This document shows, piece by piece, positions 12,401 through 27,400 of a DNA stretch of 64,000 bases; the first letter of the stretch is position 1, and every line of letters begins with the position of its first letter. A program made the position numbers and the translations under genes. The notes beneath the pieces were generated by a model that made no database searches, was not told where the DNA came from, and saw only the letters and a list, made by a program, of their open reading frames with translations. The stretch comes from Chrysaora quinquecirrha (taxonomy: Eukaryota > Cnidaria > Scyphozoa > Semaeostomeae > Pelagiidae), in contig JACTAT010000040.1 in assembly GCA_014526335.1 (NCBI GenBank), forward strand, positions 9,056,920 through 9,120,919. Direction: 5' to 3'.

Positions 12401-15400
12401 TATAAATTCCGCCTTGTAAAGTATAGTAAATGTTTCGGTCTGTTTCGGGCGGCAGGACTGCATCACATTCTCATATACTGCAATTGCCTCTATAAGCTCT
12501 CATTGCCGATGCTTCCCAAAATATTTGGTCAAAGTTGAAAGTAGCTAAGACGCTAGCTGTCCTTTGGGTAGCATTTCTTACATTGCCGTTCAAAAACATT
12601 GGCATTTATTTGACTGTAGCTATGATATACGCCAAATATTCCAACCAAATGTTCCAAACCTTAAATAGTAAATGTAAAGCTTTTTTAGAACAGCTTGTCT
12701 TATGAAATGCTCCATTTATGTATTTGGATCTTTAATCGAAGTTCAAATTCATTTTTTATTTCTATTTAACCATTAAGCTTTCTATACATAAATTTTGTCT
12801 AATTTTGTCATATGCCTTACTTTATAAATGCTAATTCTTTCCTCATTTTTTCTTAATTTTGTTTTAGACCCTGAAGGAATACCCGCACCAAGTGTAACTG
12901 CATTGAGCTCATCATCATTGTTAGTACAATGGAGTCCACCAACTATTCCTAATGGCCACGTTACCCACTACTACATCAAAACAACAGGACGCAATGAATT
13001 AGTCAATCGCACGACTTCCCTCTCCTTTACCTTAAATGGTCTTGGTTCTTTCATCGAGTATGCTGTGGTAGTCAGTGCTTGTACCATAGGCGGCTGCGGT
13101 AATAGCCCAGCCACAAGGGCCCGAACCTTGACATCCCTTCCCAGTGGACAGCAACCACCAACTGCTGAAGCAACATCATCCACAAGTCTTCGAGTACGCT
13201 GGAATCTGCCAATCCACCCAAATGGGCCTATTGTTTCTTTCATTCTTTGGAGAAGGACCGTTGAAAGCATTGTATCTGAAAATATATCAGCAAATGTTGT
13301 TTACCCAACATCTTGGATTCAAATATACAGCGGAGCCAATCAATTTTTCGATGATACTGGTCTTGGCATATATTCGTTGCAGAGTTACAAGGTATCAAAT
13401 CATTTCCTTGTCGTAAGGCCTTTTCACACTATTTTGCTAGCCTAGGCCTGGTCTAGTTTTGTGAAAACCTGGGCTTGTGAAACCTGTGAACATGTAAAAC
13501 ATTGGCTTGGTTCTAAGATAACTTAGCCGTGGTTTGGAGATGCGCTTGGCCAAAGTTAATAAAACAAACAGCGTTCACACTAGCCTGGTCCAAGTGGTCC
13601 GTGACAGGTCTAGGTTATCGTAAAAGTTGGCCAAGTCTCGGCTCCTTTTCTTAGTGTGAAGAGGGCGACAGACTCTTTATTTACTAAGTCCTCTTTTTGT
13701 TGCTGTATCGCAAACTTGGCGGATTGTATCTTTTACGCTAGGAATACTTGTTGGTTATTAGTTATTGATTACTGTCTATTGAATATACGTCTCCAAAAAT
13801 AAATAAAAAATCCTCCAAAACATGTTTGTTGCAGTCGTGTAGCAAATCTTCATTTGATGTCAACGTCAAATGCAGAGGATGTCAACGTCGATAAATCGTG
13901 ACTCAAGATGAAAAATTACTAGCAACCAGGAAAAGAAAGGGAAGGATAGGGGAAGGATAGGAGACGCATTTTTTCAAGTTTTTGGCAAGAATTGTGTATT
14001 TCTACGTTCCTCGTCAATAAAAAGCGCGCTTTTCCGGATTTCTATTGATATTAAGGAAGGTCGACTTTTGACCGACGTCGATAGCATGTTTGATTATGAT
14101 GTCACAATGACGTCATAATAGAAGTGAGAGACGCCCAATTTACCAACAGTACTCCTAATACATTGGCCAATACCTGTGCCAAGTTTGATTGCTCTAGCTC
14201 TACTGAACAGCAATTTATGGAGGGGGGCTACGATATTAATGATTGCTGCTATAGCAATAGTTACTTACAGTAACAGTACAGTAACAACTATCAATCTATT
14301 GATCATATAAAGCTCTAATGAATTTCACAATTTTAGGTAACCATAAACCTAGTCCTTTAAATTTCAACCTTTTCTTTGAAATTTAAGTAATGCCAGAAAC
14401 GTCTTGCAAGTTGTTCCCAAAAGCTTTAAAAGTAATGTCAGTTATGTCAGTAATGTAGAAGGTGCTGTGGCGTGGTCGTGTAATCCAGCTGACTCGTGGT
14501 GTCAGAAGCTCAATGTGGTCAGGTTTCGAGCCCAGCCACGGTAGCGTCACGGCCAGGGTCGAGGTCTCGATTAACTTACTACTGAGATCCTAGCGACTGG
14601 TGCTAAAACACCATTTTACCTTCACCAATGTCATTTATTAAAATTATAGAATATTCTAATTGATCATTGACAAGGCTACAGGTTAAAAAAGTTAAAGATC
14701 CTGAGTTTTCTATTTTATCTACTCAAAAAGAATATAATTTGCTCTCACTCATGCAAAGACTTTTTGAACATATTTCATGGTGTTAAGTCAATGAATCTGA
14801 GATGCTCAAATCTGATGGTGAAAGTTATTTTTTGCATTCTGTTTCCAGGTAATGGCCATCACGACAGTTGGTAACACAACCAGCAATAGCTCAACTGCGT
14901 TTAGAACGTCAGCTGCGCCACCGTTAGAGAGTGTGAACCTCACAGCTTCTGCCATTGATCATTCAAGAATTCAACTGATATGGACGCTACCACCTCTTCG
15001 TACATTGAGAGGTCCTGCCGTGCGATTTGATATTTCTTATGAAATTGTCAATGGACCGGTGTTTGTCTCTCAATCTCTTCAAGGAAATGTGACGCAAACC
15101 GTCATTGGGAATCTCATTCCAAGTACAAGATACGCATTCAAGGTAACTTATAATGATAATTTCTCTTAAAATAAATTTAGGGAAATGATTTCAAAAATTT
15201 TTCTTCCGATTTGTAATTTAAAAAGTTGTTTCTTGTGTTAGATCACAGATTTCCTCAATACGATATGTGCAGTAGCAGTATTGTATGCATGCATTTACTG
15301 CTTAATGCTTTTTGATGTGTAATGTATTCAATGAAAATATTCTTTGCATTGGAAGTAGATTGTAATTGAAATTCCCAGTGATAGTCGGAGTAGTCTCAGA

Positions 15401-18400
15401 TTGGTTATTAGAGAAAGCCTCTCTCTTTCTCCAGGCTTTTTCTATACTTTATCCAGATTATGTTTGATTTCTGTATTCCCTTGATAGGTTTCACTATTCA
15501 ATGGTGCTGGGTCGAAAGATAGTTCTAAAGCTTTTGTCAAAACACTTGATGGCTGTAAGTTTACTAGTTAAATATTGATAATACACTACTGTACTAAAGA
15601 ATGATAATATTCTATGTAACTGATTGTCTGAGTAAGAGAAGTATTTCCAAATGTACTGAGAAGTACTGAAAATAGCAAAGAAAATGCCATTTAGAACTGC
15701 ATAATATAAACAAAGGATCTTTGCTAAAGCGGCTTTCGTTTGAACGAATATTTTTTCAACAAACAGTTGATCTTAGCTTTTGCAAAAGATATATTGTAAC
15801 ACACCTTAATGCAATTTCTTTTAGACCCAAACGATATTAGACATTGCCTTTTTGTTTCCATCTGAAGCTTGTAAACAGCTAAAAGGCGGACGCATGTTTG
15901 CAGGTTTTGCTATAGGTGTTGTCCAAGCAAACAACATGTTGTTAACGAAAAAAAATCATGGCCCACGTTTCTTATCATGTTTGAAAATGTTGGGAAAATG
16001 TTGGCCAACATTTTAACCGATTTGAGTACAATTAAAAACTGAAGATGCTGGCACATATGAAAAAGCTGACACCCTCAGCTATTAAAATTCCCTTTGTTGT
16101 GTGTTTTCAAGTTTGATGAATTTTCGTTTCTATGTAATTCATTGTTATTTTATATTCGATTAGCTCCTGAAGGATTCAATAATCCAACAGTATATGTTCT
16201 ATCGGCCACAGAAATAAGAATCACTTGGACTGCACCTCGTGTTCCAAACGGTGCCATATTCAACTACACAATATACGGGTAGGTTTGCTCTTCTATTTAA
16301 TTTGTGAATCATTCACTTGACCTCTGTCTTGTTGCATCAAAATTGCTTGTATGCAGCAAGACATCGATTGTATGTTTACTTCTGTTATATCTTTCACATC
16401 AACATATATATTTTGACTTGCATACTGGAGTTTGATTGTTTGACTTGTTTTGTTGCTTGTAGTACTCAATTGAGCCCTCGAATTGCTTTAATGCTCAGAT
16501 CAGCCCAGTCCTGGTTGCTTATTGAGCAATTGCTTATTGAAAAGTGTAGTTCTTCAGTAAAACCCAATACACATTTAACCTCAAGCCTGATCTGTTAATT
16601 TTCTTCCTTTTATATATATTGTACAAATGAATCTTAGCTATGCACAGTAAAAAACAAACTCATTGAATGCTTTTAACAGCTTTGTTCCGATGATCAAGAT
16701 TCGGTTTATCGAAATCAGGATTATCAAAGATAAAGTTTGTTTAAAAAGTTTCCCCCTTTCCCGAGAGTAATTCTCTTTTTCAGGCTTTATTTGACACGTT
16801 CTTTCAACCTTCAATCGTTGTTACCATTTCTTTGTTCACTTGTTAGGAATTCCCAGCAGTTTGATACCGTATCAGCCACAACCTTTACTCATACTCAGCA
16901 AGGCTTTAAACCTTTTACAGTTTATGCAATTCAGGTAATGAAATAATCCTTATATTCCTATATTGTCATCTCCGTCAATTGATGCTAGTTTAAACAAGGA
17001 CAGTGGGAAATCAGTTCTTTTCAATGGAGAAACATAAGTGCGTATTATGTAGTTTATAGTCGACGGACTAAACCTTTTCTCTTTCCTTTGTTGAAAGAAA
17101 ACGTCTTTTGATGTAATTTAAAATTTAGGGACAAAAATTTTCAAATTGTAATTGTAATTTTAATATGTTTTAATGTTAGTGTTTACAATAGTGGTTTGGC
17201 ACTAATTTAGACTAACATAAAGCAAACTTCAAAGATTGCATTACGTTTCGTATTCTACTTCTGATTGCAGAATGAACATGTACATATGTTAACCTAGCCT
17301 TGACTAGTCTTGACATGAAATGTCAACTAATTTCAAGCACATCTTATAAACAATGAACATCGTTGCCATTAAATGAAAGTCGTTATCATATGAATACGAG
17401 CTGAAAATCTCACTTCATATGAACAGGTCGTTCAATGTATCCTTTAATAGTGGTCTCTAGTTTGTTCATCATTACTCAAAATTCATCTTTTTGTTTTGGC
17501 AGGTCAGAGTGTGTACTCGATATGCTTGCACATTCAGTGGCAGTGTTCAGGCAAGGACACTCTCAGCAGGTAATTTCATATTTTTTTCATACTTCTTGCA
17601 TTTAGATAAATGCCGCATGCCTTAGATACCTTCAAAGGTAAGATATATCTGGCTATTAAATCTTACTAAACTATGCTCAGTGGGGTTGTCATTAGCTCTC
17701 TGGTCATGAAGTCTAGGTTCGAATTCCATAAGTTGTGGTATGCAACTTGTGGAAAATCTATCCTAGTGTTTGCCATTCGTGAGATACCAAGTACTTTACC
17801 AATAATACTCAAGTTTCAACGATATTTGGAATGCCATAGAGGTTAGAATCGTAAAAATCGAAGGCAAATGAATGTTTGTTTGCAATGCAAAGTCCTGTTA
17901 TTGGTCAAAACGTCTCGTGATGGGTGTTCAAATGACAGAAAAAGTCGGTTATTGTGATATTGTTCGAGGTTCAGTTTGAAGCATGAATGAAAAGTTTGCT
18001 GCTTATACCTGAAACCTTGAAAATTTCTCCGTTCCCATTTCGGTAAAATTTGCATGGGCTTAATGCCAAAAATTAATCTGGAACAGACATCTTATCACCT
18101 CTACTGCAACTATATTTTAACTTTGATAACTAAAGCCTACAAAACATAAAACTAGCTACGTTTTGCAGGGAGATTACCATTTACTGACTGTATAGACTCA
18201 GTTAATTACCAAAATTTTGTCTTCTGAAGCTTTTTAAACTGCTCGTTTTGTTTTAGCCCCTGGACTGATCAAGCCTCCTACATTGCAGCCCATCTCGTCT
18301 ACTTCGATTCGTGTACAGTGGGGTAAGTTTTGTTTTCCATGAAACATTCTTTTCTTGTGCAGGCCTTATTTAGCGCTCTTTATTCCGCACATATATATTA

Positions 18401-21400
18401 CTAAGTTAACCAGCTTTCATTACAAACCTCTGGTTAATGTTGCAAACTTCTAATGGTGGTTCTTTTTCTGGGTTATGACAGGAAATCTCTCTGCATGTGA
18501 AACATTTATCTTTACTGTTGTCTTCATTTTGTCTTCAAAGAGAAAGCAGTTTCTAAACCTGTTTTATGGCTAGATCTCTGGGCATCCTATCTGTGTATTT
18601 AAACTGATTTTGTCTCCTTGTGTTTCGGTTGTGTCTTTGGCTTTTCTTTTTCTTTTTCAGAATTAAACAATATAGGAAAGTATTTTCAGTTAAAATTTTT
18701 GGATCTATGATATTCATCAGGAGCTTCATTTTGCAATAATTTGGAATCTACTATATACCTAGATTGCAATTGGGGTAACAAAAAATAACAACTAAAAAGA
18801 CTGTCTACACACGATATGATAAATAGGACATAAGTAAGGGAGAGCCATAGACGAAAAGACGTTAAAACGAGAACGACAAAATAACATTTTTAATTAAAAT
18901 TATCATTATGGTAAAAAAAATACTAAATAGTATTTATTAAAAATTTTGTTCTTCTCTTTGTGATCGTTATCTGATAAATTTTTTTATCCTCCTTATCAAA
19001 GATATTCCAGTTGAGCCAAATGGAATCATTACTGGTTTTAGATTATTCAGAAGACATGTATATAACTGCCCAACAAGGTAAGCGTTGTACATGTTATAAA
19101 AACGTAAATTCTGTAGGAAAGTCTATACCTTGGCTTAGCAAGAGCCATATATGGATACATAGGGACATAGCATTGAATTTGACAGATTGAAGAAAAAGGT
19201 AGTCGACCTTTCAATAACACAGCCAAATTTATTGCAAGACCCGAAACGTTTCAAAATGGACTTGTCGAATTAAATTGCAAATGATTTAATAATTAAACAT
19301 GGATTTGTCTTGAATATGTAATATGAACAACTCGAATTTTTCGTCGTATACTTCTTCATTCTCAAATTTATTGCCATATTGATTCATGATTTTAATCAAC
19401 CTCTTGCGATGGCAGTTGATTTATATAAAGTTAACATCGACTAGATGTTAATCAATTCGATTTGCTTATCGGTCTGAACCTCTTCTATCTCATCTCAAAA
19501 AGAAATTATCTTTATAAGGATATTTGTTCTAGAATTTCAGTCTGGTGACATAAACTGCAGGTCCACATCAGCTGTATAGCTGCTAGAAATCGTGACCTGA
19601 ATTAACAAATATAATAGTGCCTGCTTTTTTTTGCTTGCTTCATTTCAAAGAATCTGCCAGTGAATCACTAAATTGGCCGCTTGAGGTCTCCCTATTTCTT
19701 CCCTCAGCTTACTTTTTCTTTTTGTCTTGCTTGAATCTCACGTATTCTTAACCATGTTCTCGTATGTTCTTTTCAAGGCCTACACCAGTGACAAAATGCA
19801 CATACATAGAATGTTCCGTTACCGAAGAAGTATGCGGTGGCAAATGCTATAATCCTATTTCTCAGGTAACAAATTTTGGATATTTTTTAATACTTTACTT
19901 AACCATTCGTTCTTTCCAAGATATAAAGTTGCATTACAAATCAAATTAGAATATAGGGGATAAGAAAAACATTCGTAGAGGCAAACCTGACAACGACAAG
20001 CCAATTTTTCAAGTGGTGAAACTGGAATCTCATTCTCCTACTTATAAATCCTTTTCCGTTATTTTCGTGATGTACGTTGAACAAAAAGTCGACAAAAGTT
20101 TAACTTTGTTTTTCTTAAATGAAACTTCCTAAGAAACTTTGGGCCTTTAAAAGAAACCGACTGCTTAGAGACCCTATCTGTGAGTGTTCTATCAAAGTGA
20201 GTTGCAAAGCTCAATTGTTAGGGAAGGCTTGCACGGTTAGACAAATAAATATAACTCCAAGCCAAAGTTAATTAAAAGATTCGCATACCTCAACTTTTAT
20301 TTCATTTGTAAAGGGGTTTTACTTGCACATAATCGTAATCTTAAATCTATCGCCTGAAAGCGAAGAAAAGGAAAGTAATAGCTGAGAATAGCTGTCAAAA
20401 CGTTTTACCGGAAAGAAGCTACTAAATCCCATCTTGTTTTCATCACCTTTATTCAGTATCTAACTTTGATATTAATGAGAATAACGAAATAGTAAAGGGG
20501 ATTTTTAATCTACGTATAAAATTGTTGGGATACATAACACTTTGATATTTTTGCAAATTATGGCCAATGTTTTCCAAGAATGGTTTGCAACCATCAAAGT
20601 CATAATTACTCTATTCAACGTTTCTGTTTCAGAAATGCTGCAATGGGACTCTCCATAATCTAGATGCAACTAAGTATTGCTGTGGAACTAATTACTTGCG
20701 TAAAAACACAAACAATGATGTATGTTGTGGAGGAAGATTCTTCGTGAAGCAAAACAGCTACCAGTGTTGTAATGGCCATTACACTCGCGTTCCATCAGGG
20801 CAAGTTTGCTGCAAAGGTCAAAATGGTGTTGTTGTTGGCATTGGCAACAGTTGTTGTGGAGATGTCCCATATGACAGCAACGGTGATAAATCATGTATTT
20901 GTGGAGCACTTTATAACAGGTTTGTAGCATTATTTCATTGACTGATAGAAAAAGGACCCCTGGTTAACGATTCCATCTTGGAGTCACTCTTATTGGCTGG
21001 TCTACGAGCAGCTATGATGTTTTGCCATTCTGACAACCGGGCTGCACCAAATGCTTAAGGGTGTCTAAGCATGGGGGGAGTTCTTATTTAAAAATGGTTG
21101 ATGATATTTTTGCCAAGATGAAAGACTGCTGTTGTAAGTATTCAGATTGAAATGCTATACTGAAACCAAGGAAACGTATCCCTTCTGTAAGCGATGCCTC
21201 TTTTGTTCCTGTTATCTGTTGCTATCTTTTTAAATTTAAAATTGCTCAGTTCAGGCCTTTTCTTTTTAAAGGTAGCGGTTGACAAAACTGAAGTCCCAAC
21301 TATCGCACCCAAGGATTCACGAATTCGTACTTATTAAGGCTCTCTCTAAGACCGTATAAGCCTTGATAATCACCGCTTATCACGACAAGCCTTTGATATT

Positions 21401-24400
21401 CATCAGGGCTAATCTCTGTAGGCCTTGAAGCAATCATTTCATTCTTCGTAAATCTTAGTTCTCAAACTTACTCATGTAGAGTCTTGTTTTGGAGGTTTCC
21501 TCTATCTGCGTTGGCGATTTTATACTCACTGTATTTTGGCCCAGTCAATCAAACTGTGTTTCACTATATACGAACCTTATTATACTTATTCTTATTTCTT
21601 CCAGGTATCCTGCGATTCGAAAGTGTTGTGGAGGTAGAGTTGTATCAATTGCACAACACTGTTGTGGTAATGATACAGTTGGAGTTGCTCATGATTTTGA
21701 TGCTAGCAAATCTTGCTGCGGTACCTCATATGTCAATACTAATTCAACATTGTGTTGCAAGAACAGCATTGGCCAATTCAAGGTAAGGATAATTTATTGT
21801 TGTGTTTTTCTCTGCCACTGTCCATTTTTAACCTTTATATCTCAAAAGTAGCTGAAAATTAGTTTGTTTCTACTCTATCAATACTGGTGCAGAATTATGT
21901 TCTGTTTTTACTATAATGTTTGATATTCACAATCCTTTCGACTTGACAAGAGTTTGGAAATTCTGTGTTAAGAGCTCAACGTAAATTATCCTATGCCAAT
22001 TTGACCCTTCCACACCCTCAGTAAATTCCAACCAGGAACCATTTAAAGAACATTTGAAGAACAGTTGACAAATGAAAACGTTTTCAGCGGTGCCGCTTTT
22101 TATCGCTGGATAATTCGTATCGTACAGAGGAGAAGCGTAAAATGTAACAAATTGCCTCAACGCTAAAATTGAGATGCTGAATTGAATCTAAAGTCAAAAT
22201 ATTTCTGTGAAGAAGTTTCCATTTTTTGAAAGTAAGGCTCTTAGTTGAAGAGATGCATCCATCTAACCCGGCATCTGCTTCTCTTTGTAGCAAAGTGGAT
22301 TTTGTTGATATCTACTTCACTTGCGTAGATGCCGCAGAGTATACCCATTTCTATCTTCATATAGGTTCATACTCACTCAAATGCAGTCCAGAAGTCTCAG
22401 ATGAAATGCTGCGGAACCAATCAAATCGTACGCACAAGTAGTTGCTGTAACAACCAAAGCTATGACAACGCAACTCAGATCTGTTCTGATAGATCGTCTT
22501 TCAGTCAAACTGACTGTGGAAGTGGTGTTACTTGTCCCAAGAGCCAAGCATCAAGAGCTTACTGCAACCGCTGCGATTTCAACCCTTCTAGTAACATATG
22601 CGGCAGTGTTTCTGGCTTCTTTGATGCTGTTGCTAGCAACCAGACCAATGCTGTCAAACTCTGCTTCTCAGAATTCATAGAGATCTTGAAAAATCCGACT
22701 GATCCTGCTGTAAGAACGTTTCTCGACACAGGCCTACTTCCTCATAATCTTTATGATTATTATGTAACTGCATTCAACACAGAGGGAAACTCAAGCAGTC
22801 AAATGAACAGAACTCGAACTTTGATGTCCAGCCCGGAAGGACTTTCTGCTCCGCAAGCTACTGTCTTATCAGCCAGCAGTATTGCTGTAACATGGTCTGC
22901 ACCAACTAATCCAAATGGGGTAATTGTTGCATATAGACTCTATCGTATCAAATGGGAGACAAAAGAGGAGATAATGGTTTTTTCTGGAATTTCATTTGCT
23001 CATACTGACTCTCGAGGGTTAGATGCGAATACAGGTTACATGTATAAATTGAGTGTGTGTACTGTGTTATGTTCCAATATCTCAGCCGCTCAGCTGGTAT
23101 ATACACAGCAATCTGCACCTGAGAATGTCTATCCTCCTGCACTGACGGCAATTAGTGCAACATCTATACGGGTTAATTGGTCTTTACCTGGTAAACCAAA
23201 TGGTAATATGATCAGATACAATGTGAGCAGACTGATTAATGGCAGCTATATATCTATATTGCCGGTAAACGACTTAGGCCTTGCAAGGACACAGCTTGTT
23301 CTTGGATTGAAACCATACACATCTTATACTTTTAGAGTAACTGCATGCACTGTAGTCGGGTGTTCAATAGGTCCAGCTGCTTCTCTCCTTACACTACAAG
23401 CGCCTCCTCAAGGAGTCAGACAACCATCGTTAACAATCATAAACCCAACTACTGTAGAAGCAGAATGGCAACCGCCACTTGTTATGAATGGAGTATTATT
23501 ACGCTACGTTTTATACAGAAACTCGACACCCGTTTACACTGGAAAATTGCTTCTGTTTAGAGACACTGGACTAACTCCTAATACAAATTACACCTATCAA
23601 GTTGAAGCTGTGACAGGTGGTGGTGGAACCAGAAGTACTCCTACTTATATAAAAACACCCGAAAGTTCCCCTGAAGGCATTTCTGCTCCAAGTATTACGC
23701 CAATCAGCTCATCTGAACTTCTCGTTTCGTGGCTTGCTCCAACTCGACCGAATGGAATCATCATAAGATATGCGCTGATTTATAATGAACCTAGTAAGGA
23801 TCTCTTCACAGTTCAAGCACAGTTACTAACTAGTTATACAATCCGCGGACTAAAACCGTATACTCAATATGAGGTTCGCATACAAGCATGCACTTCAAAA
23901 GGATGTGGAACCGGGAATCGTAGCATCAACCGGACTCTTGAAGCTGCACCGGTCGGACAGCCACCTCCGGTAGCCTCTGCCAAATCAGACTCGATTATAG
24001 AATTAAAATGGACGCCACCTACCTCACCAAATGGAGTTGTCATTCGATACGAGCTTACAAGGCGCGAAAACAACGCTGCAATGACATACGTCATCTACGT
24101 TGGGCCTGCGTTTGAATATATTGATACAGGTTTAAAGCCATATACAATTTATCAATATAAAATAAGATCTCGTAATGGTGCTGGTACAGCAGAAAGTTCC
24201 TGGGTTTCACAGAGAACTAAATCAGGAGTTCCACAAGGATTAATTGCTCCTTTGATTGTTGTCCTTAGTGGTGTGTCTGTGCAAGCTTCATGGCCGCAGC
24301 CTACAAATCCAAATGGATTGATAACACAATACGAGATCAGAGCGAGAGAATTCAACAAACTGGGTAATGAAAGTGTTGTCCTTTGCTGTATACAGCCAAC

Positions 24401-27400
24401 TGTTTTAAATGTAACTGTAGTAGGTCTAAAGCCAGCAACAACATATGAGTTCAGAGTGGCTGCGAGGTCAGATGGTGGCATCGGTTATAGTGACTGGACT
24501 ACAGCCAGGACTAAAGAAGCTCCTCCGTTTGGTATCAGCATGCTTCGTTCGAATACAAATCCAGATGGGCTTGGTGATGGCAAGAGTTTGCAGGTATTAT
24601 GGAATCCACCGAGCAGACCTAATGGTGCAATTACCAATTACATCCTCTATTTGGATACGTATGTTGTTTATCAAGGTTTATTACTTCAAACAGTGATTCG
24701 TAGACTACAGCCATATACGAATTACAGTTTTCAGCTTGAAGTTTGCAATTCAGCTGGATGCACGAAAGGAAATCGCCAAAATCTGATCACTGGTGAGGTG
24801 TCACCAAAGGGCCAAATACCACCAACATTCGGAAATATTACCGCATCTTCAGTTACTCTTAACTGGAAGCAACCACTATCTCCAAATGGACAAATCATCA
24901 GATATGACATAATTCGCAGAGTTAGTGTAAATGCTAGAAGAAGACGACAGTCTGTTGAAACCGTCATCTATTCAACTAATGATACCAATCAAGCTTCCTT
25001 TTCTTATACTGACTCTGGATTGTTACCTTTCTCGACATACCAATACAAAATAAGAGCAGTAAACTCAAAAGGGGTTGTTGACAGTGACTGGGCAACAGTG
25101 AAGACAGCTGCTGCTGCTCCTACTGGCTTTGCACGTCCAAATGCAACAGCTTTAGGGGGCTACAGCATTCGAGTTCAGTGGAGTATGCCGCGATCACCCA
25201 ACGGTGATGTACGATACTATGAGGTTTTCCGCAATAAAACCAAAGTACAGACATTGTCAGCTTTGACATACACAGATACTAGCCTCAATCCAGTCACGTT
25301 GTATCTGTATTCAGTTCGTGTTTGCACAACCGGTGGCTGTACTATGAGTGCGGAAACAGCTGCAAGAACTCATCAAGCCACTCCAGGTGAAATGAGGCCT
25401 CCGGTTCTCGTTGCTTTAGATGCTTTCAGGATCCACGCGACATGGAGTCCACCAACCATCTCCAATGGCCAGATTCAGAAATACCAACTTCGATTGTCCA
25501 ATAATGCTCAACCAGTATTTGAAGGACTGGCTTTTCAATACATAATATCAGGACTGAAGCCATATACATCGTATTCTGTTACCATCACTGCTTGTACATC
25601 ATCTGGATGTGGAACCCAAAGCACCGCATCCTCTTCTCGTACACTGGAGGCGATACCCCAAGACCTTTCCCCGCCTTCATTATTCATTCTAGGCTCAACT
25701 ATAATCGATGCTACATGGTCGCCACCTAAGACCCCTAATGGCATCATCCGCTACTACACGTTGCGACGCGGTAGCATTGTTGTATACAATGGCACTGCTT
25801 TGAGATTTATTGATACTAACGTATCTCCAGGCACGCGTTATACATATACCATCAGCTGCACTAATGGTGCTGGAACCGTTACAAGTCAACCGCAGCAAAG
25901 CTCAACCACACATCCAAGTGCTCCTCAGAATGTATCTACTCCTAGCCTACGTGCTTTGAGTCGATCATCTATAGAAGTAACATGGCAACCACCACAGAAC
26001 CCAAATGGAGTTATAACTGGATATTATGTTTTGTATGATCGAAAGGAAATAAGTACAGGAACCAACAGATACTTCATGGCTCAGAACCTAAATTATTTCA
26101 CAGTTTATGAATTCAGAATCAGTGCGTGTACATCTGCTGGGTGTACAAGCGGTTTACCAGCGTCGATACGCACATTAGAATCAGCACCTACCAATCAAAG
26201 TGCGCCTACATTCAGCAGTGCAAACATAGGTGCTCGATATGTTGTTGTCGAATGGATCCCTCCTCAAAAACCCAATGGCATCATCACTCATTATGAACTA
26301 CGGCGTCGCCAGAGTAATTCAATTGCTAAGCTTATCTACACAGGACCAAGACTTGCATTCAATGACTCAAGTTCAGATGTGCTGCCCAATGTAAGATATG
26401 AGTACCAAGTTATGTCTTTTAATGGTGCTGGAAGTGCCCAGAGTTCTTGGGTACCTGTGACAACGAACATTGCCAAACCAGAGCAAGTCAAACCAGTTGT
26501 TGTTTTGAAAGAAGATATAAAATCAACCAGCTTTGTGTTTTCAGTTGAAGAACCATTACGACCCAATGGCAGAATAACGAAGTACGTTATCGAATTGCTT
26601 GGAATAAAGAACATTACTATATCTTCTGTAATGCGAGGTGTTGCAGATGGTTTGTTGCCGTACACTGCATACTCTGTCAAAGTACATGCTTGTAATACTG
26701 CTGGATGCTCGAGTAGCATTATCAAAGTCATTACTACGGCTCCTGCATCACCAGCAGGATTCAATGTGATGCCTATTGTTGTATCAAAGACATCGAGATC
26801 TGTTAAATTGCGATGGGAACCTCCCTCAAGTCCTAATGGTCCTTCACTTTGGTGAGTTTGAATTTTTAATACTCAATTCTCAATTAATACTCGTAAACTC
26901 AGGATCTTTTCATTTAATAACCCTGTGAGGTTATGTAATATGGTGAAACTCTTATGTGAGGGCCTTCACCTGAAAATTAACGAAAAGGAGCTTCCGTTTT
27001 AAACAGAAGTGAGTGCTAACTTTTTCAAGCCCTCAATAAGCTCCACAGAAGGTTATTACTCTCGTCTCTGGAAACGAAAAGCTGGCTAGAATAGTTACTG
27101 TAGGGTGAATAGGTTGGATAAACACGGTTGACGGTTAATTTAGGTAGATATTAGTAATCTGGTTAGGCAGATTGAGGTGCTCCCGCTTATTGACTATGGT
27201 ATTGCATTAATTTCCTAGAGCTATAAAGCCCTACACATTTATTAATAAAATACATTTGTTTTGCGTGATTTTATTGCTTCTGAGACAGGCGTCTCTAAAG
27301 ACAGGTGAGAGGAAAAACGGGGTGAGTGGTGGCTGGGTATGTCTTGAGTGGGTCTTTTCTTTTGGAAGGTTAAATATGGAGCCCTGAATGTCGGGACGTT

